Positions 54,348 to 61,681 of a stretch of 64,000 nt of DNA are shown one piece after another. Location: assembly GCA_965656875.1 (NCBI GenBank), contig CBFHMJ010000026.1:185036-249035 (forward strand), in the 5' to 3' direction. Position 1 is the stretch's first letter. Each line of letters begins with the position of its first letter. The notes beneath the pieces were generated by a model. It worked only from the letters and a program-made list of their open reading frames with translations, was not told where the DNA came from and made no database searches. Source of the DNA: CBFHMJ01 sp965656875. Its GTDB lineage: Bacteria > Pseudomonadota > Gammaproteobacteria > Enterobacterales > Alteromonadaceae. The position numbers and the translations under genes are program-made.

Positions 54348-55082
54348 TTACTCCAAATAAAAGTCGCAGTCGTATTCTGAGCCATCATCGCCGTGATCGA
54401 GCGTAATTCGTGTTTCCGCTGCGCTCAGTTGGTTTAAGAACAATTCAACGCCGAATTTGCTGCAGAGTAAGCCTTTGGTCAACTTGTCACCGTTCAGGTG
54501 TATTGAACTGATGCGATCCTCAAAAACGAAGATGGAAGCGCGGATATCATCTGAGTATGAGAGGTCTGGAACGTTAAATTCAATCCAATAATGACGAAAA
54601 GCATCTTTGTTGATTTCTAATTCAAATGAATGATGAAATCCGTCGTGTTCAGTTTTATTATTTAAGTCACGAGAAACGATATCTCTGATATTGTTCAGAA
54701 TTTCCGTGAGCGTTAACTCTTCTGGCACTTTCTGAAATATGTCTCCGAGCTTTTTATCAATCAGCTCTTTCATCGGCCCCAATTGATATTCCTCTAATGA
54801 GGTTTTAAAGGCGTTTAGAAAAAAGTCAGAAAAATTAGGCCAGTCACTGAACGAACAGATATCTTTAAACATCTCTTTTACACCGTTCTCAATAGTGTCT
54901 TTTCCAGCCCCCCAGGTGAAAACCGATCTAATTTGTTCGTCTACCTTCTTTTTAACCGCGCCTTCAATAGTGGTTTTTAGTTCGTCACTGGTGACATAAT
55001 CCGCAATGGCGTTGTGTACTATCAGTGGCAAATCAACCAGGTTGCCGCCTGGTTGAACGCCTTGGTGATTGCCGTTTGACAT
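54348..55082 (-). CDS. Prophage protein of unknown function, 244 residues
   Basis: Start MSNGNHQGVQPGGNLVDLPL has CCGGAG before it and the CAACAAAAACACGA leader at 55108-55095. No recognised domain; soluble, acidic C-terminus (LDHGDDGSEYDCDFYLE). The start overlaps a second hairpin with the same CGGCAA loop (55055-55034). Confidence 0.65.
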   Translation of the reverse strand: MSNGNHQGVQPGGNLVDLPLIVHNAIADYVTSDELKTTIEGAVKKKVDEQIRSVFTWGAGKDTIENGVKEMFKDICSFSDWPNFSDFFLNAFKTSLEEYQLGPMKELIDKKLGDIFQKVPEELTLTEILNNIRDIVSRDLNNKTEHDGFHHSFELEINKDAFRHYWIEFNVPDLSYSDDIRASIFVFEDRISSIHLNGDKLTKGLLCSKFGVELFLNQLSAAETRITLDHGDDGSEYDCDFYLE

Positions 55083-55108
55083 GGTTTGCTCCGGTCGTGT
55101 TTTTGTTG
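55034..55108 (-). promoter_or_regulatory. Leader plus hairpin element (copy C)
   Basis: On the minus strand CAACAAAAACACGA (55108-55095), ATG 55082, then hairpin CAACCAGG-CGGCAA-CCTGGTTG (55055-55034). Compared with copy A, the stem has a paired change (CAGCC/GGCTG to CAACC/GGTTG), which is covariation supporting the hairpin. Confidence 0.55.
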
Positions 55109-55141
55109 AGTCGTTCATGCGTTTGTTGTGTTGTCGCACGC

Positions 55142-55357
55142 TTATCTAAACAATTGGATAGCGTCAGATGGTTCTACGGATAACACCTGGCAAATAAAGA
55201 CGAACTCTTCCAGCTTCAGCGCTCGTTGTTCATTAATGAGTTTTCCAATAACTGAGTGCTGAATATTCCATCCGGCGTTTCGGCATAATTCAGCCATAGC
55301 TCGGTAAGTTAAGTCATGTTCTGTAAGCATGTTTTTCAGCCATTGAGACGTATTCAT
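55142..55357 (-). CDS. Small HTH protein of the prophage
   Basis: 71 residues with an HTH-like pattern (LTYRAMAELCRNAGWNIQHS, then VIGKLINEQRALKLEEFVFI). GGAG precedes the ATG. Probably a Cro/regulator-like protein for the leftward early operon, whose promoter must lie in the gap to its right. Confidence 0.7.
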   Translation of the reverse strand: MNTSQWLKNMLTEHDLTYRAMAELCRNAGWNIQHSVIGKLINEQRALKLEEFVFICQVLSVEPSDAIQLFR

Positions 55358-55803
55358 TATGCTGCTCCATTGAGTAAGGTTTGTGCCTGAGCCACTGCAT
55401 TGTGCAATGCGTGGTGAGCGTGTTTTCTAGTTTCAATATAAGGTTATTACCAACAAAAATTGTTGTCAACAATTTTAAAGTGGTAAAATACAATTAATAT
55501 ATTGGTTTGGTTTAGTGGGTGGGTTTCTTTTAATAGCACTTGATGACTATTAAAGGCTTAAATGTGAAGACTCTATCTGGATCTATAAATTAAATAGGTA
55601 GGTTATTACATCAATATATGGAGACTTTGAAACTTTTCAAAAGCAGTTGCTAAAGATGATGATAGAAGAATAAAAAATATGATTAAATAGCGTTATCGAG
55701 TTAAATTGTATTAACTTGAAAGCCCCTTCTGTTAATATTTAGTGCTTTTATATTTACATTAAGGGGTTGTATCGGTACTATTGCGAATCTTAAAGGTTAG
55801 AGT
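55358..55803. other. Intergenic region between divergent prophage operons
   Basis: About 446 bp, AT-rich, with one 21-bp palindrome (55456-55476). It holds the start of the leftward early operon and of the Gly-rich peptide cassette. No ORF supported. Confidence 0.4.
55456..55476. promoter_or_regulatory. Probable operator palindrome
   Basis: Perfect 10-bp arms AAAATTGTTG and CAACAATTTT around a single T. A related TTGTTGACAATT occurs in the repressor/Cro gap near 57410, so both may bind the same repressor. Confidence 0.65.
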
Positions 55804-56049
55804 ATGAAAATACAAAATAACGCTGTTGCACAGTTTAATTTAGTTCAATCAGAAATGGTGAAACAGCCGAATGTTGAAAGCGCGTCTCAGGTTCTTAAAG
55901 ATGATGTGGTTCAGTTAAATTCTAATTATCGCCCTGAAGTTGGAGGCGGAGGTGGTGGGACAATCCCCCCAAGCTCAAATGTTGATGGCGGTATTGTAAC
56001 TAATGGAACGGGCGGAGGTGATGGAATTGAACCGCCGCCACCTAAATAA
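55804..56049 (+). CDS. Gly-rich small peptide
   Basis: 81 residues: a polar N-terminal half (MKIQNNAVAQFNLVQSEMVK) and a Gly/Pro-rich end (GGGGGGTIPPSSNVDGG, GTGGGDGIEPPPPK). It has no hydrophobic signal. AAAGG precedes the ATG. The next two genes, both with membrane segments, follow immediately, so the three form one cassette. The leader/core look suggests a secreted or modified peptide, or an effector, but no known maturation enzyme is nearby. Confidence 0.65.
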   Translation: MKIQNNAVAQFNLVQSEMVKQPNVESASQVLKDDVVQLNSNYRPEVGGGGGGTIPPSSNVDGGIVTNGTGGGDGIEPPPPK

Positions 56050-56052
56050 AAT

Positions 56053-56583
56053 ATGCTGATAGATATATCTTTTGCCATCATTGTAAGTAAAGTTTTTGCT
56101 CTGTTACTTGTGGTGATGGCGATGAATACAAATCTTAGAAAATTAGTTCTTGAGTCACCTACCAGTACATCTGAGCATAGTGAATATTCAGTTTTTTTAG
56201 TCGCTATTTCTACTACTGCTTTTCATTTACTCGGAAATTTTGTAAGCGTAACTCTGTCTCAATCAAATGTAGATAAAACATTGTATTTTCACTTTTTTTA
56301 TCTGGGATTTTGCTTTTTTGAGTTGTTGTTTATTTTTACTGTTATTACGTTACATAACATAAAGAATTGTCGTTTTTCTAAAATTTCAGCGCACATTTGC
56401 TATATGTCGGTGTTAGTTATTGTTCTGCAATTAATTCGCTACACAGAAAGGGCAGTCTTTGAAGTTGACGTATTTGGTCATTTATATCGCGCTTTGCTGA
56501 TTTCGACTAGTATTATTGTCCCAATGCTAATTTCTTGCTTTGCAATTAGAACTATATTAATAAGGAAAGCTTTGTGGAATTAA
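56053..56583 (+). CDS. Integral membrane protein of the Gly-rich peptide cassette
   Basis: 176 residues with about five hydrophobic segments from the N-terminus to FGHLYRALLISTSIIVPMLI. No family recognised. It begins three bases after the peptide gene and overlaps the next gene by ten bases. Could be an immunity, export or receptor protein. Confidence 0.7.
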   Translation: MLIDISFAIIVSKVFALLLVVMAMNTNLRKLVLESPTSTSEHSEYSVFLVAISTTAFHLLGNFVSVTLSQSNVDKTLYFHFFYLGFCFFELLFIFTVITLHNIKNCRFSKISAHICYMSVLVIVLQLIRYTERAVFEVDVFGHLYRALLISTSIIVPMLISCFAIRTILIRKALWN

Positions 56584-56870
56584 TAGTAATCACATTTATG
56601 ATTTTAACTGTACTTAGTGCGACTCTTTGCAGTTTTTACATTCATAAAATAGTAATTTCTGATGGACAATTTGAAAATAAATCCTCCATTGCAAATCATG
56701 CTGATAACGTTATTGATATTAAAGAGTTCTCCAAAAATAGAGAAGCGCAATTAATTTTAAAAGAAATTGTTGAGTTAGAAGATATGATTATCAAGCAACC
56801 GTTAAATGCAGATAATGGAGTAAGAAAGATGATAATTATGCAAGAAGCAAGGAATTCGATTAATCGTTAA
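56574..56870 (+). CDS. Small protein with an N-terminal membrane segment
   Basis: 98 residues: MELIVITFMILTVLSATLCS membrane segment, then a charged helical domain (ELEDMIIKQPLNADNGVRKM). GGA lies upstream in the overlapping coding sequence. Third gene of the cassette; its end overlaps the convergent repressor gene by 11 bases. Confidence 0.65.
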   Translation: MELIVITFMILTVLSATLCSFYIHKIVISDGQFENKSSIANHADNVIDIKEFSKNREAQLILKEIVELEDMIIKQPLNADNGVRKMIIMQEARNSINR

Positions 56871-57330
56871 CAACATGTTCTGAGTTTGCGATTGCGATGG
56901 CAATTACCTTCATATAATCCCCTGTCAGTTTTCCCATCATTGCTGAAGTTAGCATTGTAGTTAAAATTTCTTTATCTGTATTCCAGTCCAGTTTAGGCTC
57001 TTGGCCTTTCGAAGTTTTCATACTTAATATTGTACTGACAGCTATTTCAAGAGACTCTTTAGCTACTTTACATGCCTCATCTACAGATACATTTCTTGAT
57101 GTATCCACGGCTTTCTCTATTGAATCATATGAACCATTTTCTAAGAAGGAGACAGTCACGCCTAGTGCATTTGCTATAGCAGGTAATGATCTACTTTTCT
57201 TTGTATCTCCTTGCTCAATACGTTGAATAGCTTGCTGGCTCATTCCTGACTTCTCTGCCAGTTGCATTTGAGTAAGATTCAATTGTACTCGCCTCATCTT
57301 TACACGAGTCCCAATAGTATCCGTCATCAT
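56860..57330 (-). CDS. Prophage XRE-family repressor (CI-like)
   Basis: 156 residues with an HTH near the start (RRVQLNLTQMQLAEKSGMSQ, then QAIQRIEQGDTKKSRSLP). It lacks an S24 peptidase domain, so cleavage by RecA is not expected. Divergent from the Cro-like gene; together they form the lysogeny switch. Start ATG is chosen after the weak GGA. Confidence 0.85.
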   Translation of the reverse strand: MMTDTIGTRVKMRRVQLNLTQMQLAEKSGMSQQAIQRIEQGDTKKSRSLPAIANALGVTVSFLENGSYDSIEKAVDTSRNVSVDEACKVAKESLEIAVSTILSMKTSKGQEPKLDWNTDKEILTTMLTSAMMGKLTGDYMKVIAIAIANSEHVVND

Positions 57331-57473
57331 TAAATCCAATTAGTAGTAATTTTTTAGTAATCTTAAAAGCAAACACCATTGTAATCAAACAACAATACTA
57401 TTGGTTGTTGACAATTGGTGTTTTCATGAAATAGTATTTAACTCAATAAATACTATTAAAGTAGTTAAATACA
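57331..57473. promoter_or_regulatory. Operator/promoter region of the prophage switch
   Basis: Between the divergent repressor and Cro-like genes. It holds TTGTTGACAATT (57411-57422) and repeated AATACTATT / AAATACTATT words (about 57390 and 57446), likely operator half-sites. Confidence 0.5.
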
Positions 57474-57686
57474 ATGATTGAGAGTTCAAGAGAAGCGTTA
57501 CGCCTTGCTGTATCCATATGCAAATCCCAACACAATTTAGCTAAGCGAATAGGTAAAAAGCAGGGCCATATATGGGCTTGGCTTAATAAATCAAAGATAC
57601 CTTCTGAAATGTGTGCTGCCGTTGAAAAAGCGACTGATGGCAAAGTCACCAAGAAAGAGTTGAGACCTGATGTCTTTACAGACTAG
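57474..57686 (+). CDS. Cro/YdaS-like regulator
   Basis: 70 residues, with the YdaS pattern: AVSICKSQHNLAKRIGKKQG, HIWAWLNKSKIPSEMC and VTKKELRPDVF. Such proteins are the Cro-like half of phage switches. Divergent from the repressor gene. Confidence 0.85.
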   Translation: MIESSREALRLAVSICKSQHNLAKRIGKKQGHIWAWLNKSKIPSEMCAAVEKATDGKVTKKELRPDVFTD

Positions 57687-57816
57687 TAAAAAGGTATGCC
57701 TCATTGTATTTGCACTTCTAATTCTGCTCATCATTTGCATTTTTTTTAACGATATTATTAGTGAACCAGAAAACCCTAAATTTGTATTGGAACAATGTAA
57801 ATCAAGTGGTGATTAG
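57670..57816 (+). CDS. Small membrane peptide, 48 residues
   Basis: The ATG overlaps the end of the Cro-like gene (17 bases) and gives MSLQTSKKVCLIVFALLILL then IICIFFNDII and a polar tail. One clear membrane segment. Translational coupling with cro suggests an early phage peptide, for example a superinfection-exclusion or lysis-regulating protein; this is inference. Confidence 0.55.
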   Translation: MSLQTSKKVCLIVFALLILLIICIFFNDIISEPENPKFVLEQCKSSGD

Positions 57817-57862
57817 TGAATATATTCACTTTATCTGCCAGCGATAGAGCCTGCGCAATGAT

Positions 57863-57979
57863 TTGAATAGCTATTATCGGCAGTGTCTGAATGGTGAGCG
57901 CGTGAGAGTATCGCGCCGGGCCATTCGGGTAAATGGTTCTCAGGGTTTGCGAACTTATGACGTGGCGAGTGGATTGTGA
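57863..57979 (+). CDS. Possible small basic phage protein, 38 residues
   Basis: TTG start, NSYYRQCLNGERVRVSRRAI then RVNGSQGLRTYDVASGL. The reading is protein-like (basic, phage-style) but the start codon and ribosome-binding site are weak. Confidence 0.3.
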   Translation: MNSYYRQCLNGERVRVSRRAIRVNGSQGLRTYDVASGL

Positions 57980-58048
57980 CTGGGGACGAGGAACTGGAGT
58001 AGGAAGGACTCGGCAGGATGCACGCAAGGACGCACGCACGGATGCATG

Positions 58049-58130
58049 TTGTTTTATCACTACATCCGGGATCGGGTGTAACGATAAAACAACCCTGGAT
58101 GCGAGTTTGGGCAGGGAAGCCCATTTTTTT
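58049..58130 (+). ncRNA. Candidate structured RNA: long hairpin plus terminator
   Basis: TTGTTTTATC (58049-58058) pairs perfectly with GATAAAACAA (58083-58092); inside, ACATCCG pairs with CGGGTGT around GGAT. Fifteen bases later TGGGC-AGGGAA-GCCCA is followed by seven T, an intrinsic terminator. It sits between early genes and may be an attenuator for the operon or a separate small RNA. Confidence 0.45.
58108..58130 (+). terminator. Intrinsic terminator in the rightward early operon
   Basis: Five-base-pair stem TGGGC/GCCCA and T7. It lies upstream of the replication genes, comparable to tR1 in lambda, so read-through would need antitermination. Confidence 0.6.
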
Positions 58131-58192
58131 AAAAGATTGCTTTTTGTTGCACAGCCAGGGATGGCCCCTTCGGGGTAACCAGAGGAACGACT

Positions 58193-58327
58193 ATGTTTGA
58201 TTTTGATTATTGCGAAACCTGCGGCGAATTGATAGGCGCAACAGCATCATGTTGCTGCCAGCCGTCAGACCCGGATGAACCGGGTTCTGATGATTTCCAG
58301 GCGGCTGAGGAAGAGTTGGCGTTTTAA
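58193..58327 (+). CDS. Small Cys-rich protein, 44 residues
   Basis: MFDFDYCETCGELIGATASC then CCQPSDPDEPGSDDF. CETCG plus SCCCQ resembles a small zinc ribbon. AGAGGA precedes the ATG. Two bases separate it from the methyltransferase gene. Confidence 0.65.
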   Translation: MFDFDYCETCGELIGATASCCCQPSDPDEPGSDDFQAAEEELAF

Positions 58328-58329
58328 CT

Positions 58330-58926
58330 ATGCTAAAAAAACCAGCTGGATTTGATCCTCATTTGTACCAGATAAACCGAGATGAATACTCGTATTATGT
58401 AACGGACCCCAGACTGGTTCGTTCAGTGATGAACTCATTATTTGAGCATTATGGAGAGCAGTTAAAGTTGGCTCGTAATGCATTGGACCCTGCCGCTGGG
58501 GGTTGTGAGTGGTTCCCTTCAGTTTACCCTTCTGTTGTCAGTGAATTTGGTTTTAGTGTAGACACGCTGGATATTCGTGCTGATAGTCGAGCAGCCATCA
58601 TTGGTGACTACCTGACTCACTCGGTTGTTGATAAATACGACCTTGTTATTACAAACCCTCCTTTCTTTAACATTGTACCTTTCATACAGAAAATGGTTGC
58701 TGACACTCGTCAGGGCGGCTTCACACTATTTTTGTGTCATGCGAACTTTGTGAGTACTAAAGCAGGGCGAGCATTAATGAACACATTGCCAATTCGCCAT
58801 GTATGGCAGCATCAGCTCCGTCCTAAGATGGATGTAACTGCTAAATCGACTGACCCACGAGTGTACTTTCATATAGGCATTCAACCAGGCTATGAGGGTG
58901 ACGCCGGATTTTCGGTGATTGACTGA
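58330..58926 (+). CDS. Phage adenine-specific DNA methyltransferase-like protein
   Basis: 198 residues with SAM motif I (DPAAGGCEW, 53-61), an acidic motif II (TLDIRADS) and catalytic motif IV NPPF (109-112). This order is that of gamma-class N6-adenine methyltransferases. It may protect phage DNA from restriction or tune gene expression. No target-recognition domain of any size is visible and no paired nuclease is next to it. Confidence 0.85.
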   Translation: MLKKPAGFDPHLYQINRDEYSYYVTDPRLVRSVMNSLFEHYGEQLKLARNALDPAAGGCEWFPSVYPSVVSEFGFSVDTLDIRADSRAAIIGDYLTHSVVDKYDLVITNPPFFNIVPFIQKMVADTRQGGFTLFLCHANFVSTKAGRALMNTLPIRHVWQHQLRPKMDVTAKSTDPRVYFHIGIQPGYEGDAGFSVID

Positions 58927-58976
58927 TGAATTCCCGGTGCCTGTTGTTCGTCGGATTGGTGAATGGATAACCCGTT

Positions 58977-59174
58977 ATGGTGTTTGATTGTGACGAATTT
59001 AATCCTGACATTGTTGAGAACTGCGCAAAAGCGTTGTTCTACAGCAATTACCAGCGTTTATTTAAATCAACAGGTATGCAGGTTGACTGGGAAAATCAGA
59101 GTGTATTAGTTAAAGAGGAATTTATCAGGAACGTCTTGTGCGTTCTAAGGGCGTATCAAAAAGAGATTAGATAA
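58977..59174 (+). CDS. Prophage small protein, 65 residues
   Basis: MVFDCDEFNPDIVENCAKAL then FYSNYQRLFKSTGMQVDWEN. Looks protein-coding by composition, with helical segments; not recognised. Ribosome-binding site weak. Confidence 0.5.
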   Translation: MVFDCDEFNPDIVENCAKALFYSNYQRLFKSTGMQVDWENQSVLVKEEFIRNVLCVLRAYQKEIR

Positions 59175-59187
59175 AAGGGGCAAGGGT

Positions 59188-59247
59188 TGCCAGTCAGCGG
59201 CTACTGACTGGCAGGTTTTGCTGTGCGGCAACACAACAAAAACACGA
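59188..59247 (+). promoter_or_regulatory. Hairpin-plus-leader element (copy D) before the O-like gene
   Basis: Hairpin TGCCAGTCAG-CGGCTA-CTGACTGGCA (59188-59213), 20 bases, CAACAAAAACACGA (59234-59247), nine bases, ATG. It matches the architecture of copy A on the opposite strand, including the loop CGGC-A. Confidence 0.6.
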
Positions 59248-59256
59248 AATAACATT

Positions 59257-60294
59257 ATGAATGATAACAATAATAGATACAACAACTCATCAGGGTTTGT
59301 TTTGCAGTTCAGAACGGTCGATCAGCAACCGTGGTCTCGTGACCCGGTATGCATGCTGATTTATCAATATGTATGGCGCAACGCGATGTTCAGATCGTTA
59401 GATACTGATTACCGGGGGAACCCGGTGGCGCTGAACCCTGGCGACTATGCGACCACGATGTTAGAGCTGGGTGATAAGGCGGCCGTCAGTGGTATGTATC
59501 GCGCCAGTAAAAATCCTGACAGCGCGGTGAAGAGCGCTGTGCGTCGGGCGTTAGACACATTAACTGTTCATAATGCTGTTCGTTATCGAATCATCGGCTC
59601 GGGCCGTACTACGGCCATTGTGATTTCAATGATTGGTTATGTTGAGTCGTTAGCGTTTTCTGAATCGCAACGGGTTGCGCAACTGGAATCGCAACGAGAA
59701 TCGAAAACCAATGCGCAACTGGAATCGCAATGTGAATCGGAAACCGACGCGCATCCGAAATCGCTTAATACTCAGGAGCGGCGCGGGGTTGCTGGCGACA
59801 GTGAATCGCAACTGGAATCGCAACGTGAAACGGAAGCCAACGCGCAACTGGAATCGCAATGTGAAACGGAAGACAACGCGCAATTGGAATCGCAACGGAC
59901 ATCGCTGAAGAAACAAGGATTATCAAGTAATAATGATGATCAAGAAGAGTGCAAATCTGTAGATTTGCGATGTCCTCATCTGGAGATTTTGGGTTTTTGG
60001 CAGGATGTGTTACCGGGTAAACCGCAGCCTAACCGCAATTTATGGACGAGCAAACGAGCCGGATATCAGGCATTAAGCCAACGCTGGAAGGAAGGATTTA
60101 AGATCCGCCGATCCACCGGGGGCACTCTTTACCACGACCGTGCATCAGGATTGGCCTGGTGGCGCCAGTTTTTTGAGTATGCCGCTGAGTCGAAATTTTT
60201 AGTTAACCAACACAAGGGTTTTACTTTGGAGTGGTTAGCAAAGTCGGCTAATTTCGTGAAAGTGTTGGAAGGTCAATATCATGATCATGGATGA
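59257..60294 (+). CDS. O-like phage replication initiator with an internal repeat region
   Basis: 345 residues. The N-terminal part resembles a winged-helix initiator (PVCMLIYQYVWRNAMFRSLD, ALDTLTVHNAVRYRIIGSGR). Residues about 135-217 are repeats of a unit like QLESQRETEANA. The C-terminal part (GFWQDVLPGKPQPNRNLWTS ... FFEYAAESKFL) is like the helicase-loader-contact domain of O proteins. In lambda the origin iterons lie within gene O; the DNA repeats here fit that role. It overlaps the DnaB gene by 14 bases. Confidence 0.75.
   Translation: MNDNNNRYNNSSGFVLQFRTVDQQPWSRDPVCMLIYQYVWRNAMFRSLDTDYRGNPVALNPGDYATTMLELGDKAAVSGMYRASKNPDSAVKSAVRRALDTLTVHNAVRYRIIGSGRTTAIVISMIGYVESLAFSESQRVAQLESQRESKTNAQLESQCESETDAHPKSLNTQERRGVAGDSESQLESQRETEANAQLESQCETEDNAQLESQRTSLKKQGLSSNNDDQEECKSVDLRCPHLEILGFWQDVLPGKPQPNRNLWTSKRAGYQALSQRWKEGFKIRRSTGGTLYHDRASGLAWWRQFFEYAAESKFLVNQHKGFTLEWLAKSANFVKVLEGQYHDHG
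59660..59905 (+). repeat. Iteron-like tandem repeats inside the O-like gene (probable phage origin)
   Basis: Units of about 36 bp built from GCGCAACTGGAATCGCAAC recur at least five times, interrupted by a unique segment at about 59757-59805. They code for acidic Gln-rich repeats. By comparison with lambda ori within gene O, they are the likely initiator-binding sites. Confidence 0.6.
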
Positions 60295-61672
60295 TTTGAA
60301 CCTTTACTCGGCTGAGGCTGAATCAGGTGTTCTCGGGGCACTTTTGTTATTGGGGTCGGGGAGTGTTGTCGACCAGACGATCGACGAACTCTCACCAGCA
60401 GTGTTTGGCCATCAGTATTACCGGCAGATATTTACGGCTATCAGTTCCCTGCGTCAACAGGGAGTGCCCTGTGATTTGTTGACTACCCGGGATTATTTAA
60501 CTAATGCGGGTAGCGATAATGCGGCGTTTTCAGTGTTGGGTGACCTGGTACGTAACACGCCAAGTACCGCCAATATTCGTGGTTATGCTCAGTTGCTTCG
60601 AGATAAGTCCGCTGAGCGCGCTGTTTTTCAGTCGTTACAACAGGCGATTGCTGATTTTGCAGAGGCCCGAACGACGGATGCTCGTATGAGTGTTGTAGAA
60701 ACTGCACTGGCCGGAGTTCAAACACAGCGGGGCAATGAAAGCGGATTTATGTCGATTTCGGATATTGCTGATACCTGGCTGACGACGTTAGAGCGTCGAA
60801 TGGCTGGAGATACATCGGCAACCGGATCAACGTTTGGTTTAGGGGCGTTGGATGAGCTGGTAGGTCGGCGTGGTGTGCAACCAACTGATATGGTGGTTAT
60901 TGGGGCGCGTCCTAAAATGGGAAAAACAACGCTGGCTCTGAGAATGGCAGAACATGCTGCGGTTGATTTGAACGAGGTTACGCTGGTTTTTTCAATGGAA
61001 ATGAGCCAGGAGCAGGTTCTCGAAAAATCTCTATCTCAAATGTCTGGTGTTTCTACCGGGCGTTTTTATGGCCCTATGTCTGATAACGATTTTGGAATGG
61101 TATCCCATAGCTTGAACCAGCTGGCTGATACCCGATTGTTTGTTGATGACTCTGCCAGCCTGACATTGCAGCAAGTTGTCAGTCGTTGCAGGGAAATGAA
61201 AGCCACATACCCGGGTCAACCCGGAAAAATATTCTTAGATTACTTCACGCTGATGAAAACAAATCAAGCTGAACGTAATGATCTTGCTTATGGCGAAATT
61301 TCAAAGGGGCTTAAGGCGCTGGCGAAAGAACTCGGTTGGCCGGTGATTTTACTGGCGCAGTTATCTCGTTCGGTTGATTCTCGAACCGATAAGCGACCTA
61401 TTCTGTCCGATTTACGTGAGACTGGACAGATTGAGCAGGACGCGGACGTAGTGATGTTTTTGTATAACGACACGGTTTATTACCCGGACAGCCCAGCCGG
61501 TGACATGCGTGAATTATTGGTCCGTGCTAACCGACATGGAAGAACCGGCACCGTTTATTTTGATATGACTGATGGACGTATAGAACCGTTGAGTGTTGAG
61601 GCTGTAGCACGACGCCACCATCAGGCAGAACAGGAACCTTTCAGACCGAAAGGGCAGAAACCGTTGATTTAA
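60281..61672 (+). CDS. Phage replicative DnaB-type helicase
   Basis: 463 residues: N-terminal DnaB domain (EAESGVLGALLLLG ... FTAISSLRQQG), linker, and RecA-like helicase domain with Walker A GARPKMGKTT (about 207-216), LVFSMEMS, IFLDYFTLM (Walker B) and LADLRETGQIEQDAD-type motif (SDLRETGQIEQDADVVMFLY). It unwinds DNA at the fork and replaces a P-type loader plus host helicase. Coupled by overlap to the O-like gene. Confidence 0.95.
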   Translation: MIMDDLNLYSAEAESGVLGALLLLGSGSVVDQTIDELSPAVFGHQYYRQIFTAISSLRQQGVPCDLLTTRDYLTNAGSDNAAFSVLGDLVRNTPSTANIRGYAQLLRDKSAERAVFQSLQQAIADFAEARTTDARMSVVETALAGVQTQRGNESGFMSISDIADTWLTTLERRMAGDTSATGSTFGLGALDELVGRRGVQPTDMVVIGARPKMGKTTLALRMAEHAAVDLNEVTLVFSMEMSQEQVLEKSLSQMSGVSTGRFYGPMSDNDFGMVSHSLNQLADTRLFVDDSASLTLQQVVSRCREMKATYPGQPGKIFLDYFTLMKTNQAERNDLAYGEISKGLKALAKELGWPVILLAQLSRSVDSRTDKRPILSDLRETGQIEQDADVVMFLYNDTVYYPDSPAGDMRELLVRANRHGRTGTVYFDMTDGRIEPLSVEAVARRHHQAEQEPFRPKGQKPLI

Positions 61673-61681
61673 GGAGGCACT

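Larger units (their letters stand above)
57817..58192. other. Mostly non-coding early region with structured RNA potential
   Basis: It contains one doubtful 38-codon ORF (57863-57979), direct repeats of GGACGCACGCACGGATGCA type around 58015-58045, a 44-base hairpin (58049-58092) and an intrinsic terminator (58108-58130). Other open frames here lack ribosome-binding sites and have unlikely composition. Confidence 0.4.

Noticed and set aside
57933..58178. 81-codon ORF across the hairpin region
   Set aside because: Overlaps a terminator and direct repeats; unlikely amino-acid pattern; overlapping open frames on both strands are equally poor.
59660..59905. CRISPR array
   Set aside because: The repeats are contiguous and coding, without unique spacers; no cas genes in the window.
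59650..59916. Antisense ORF opposite the O-like repeats
   Set aside because: A stop-free frame created by the repeat sequence; the product is a simple RFQLR-type repeat.
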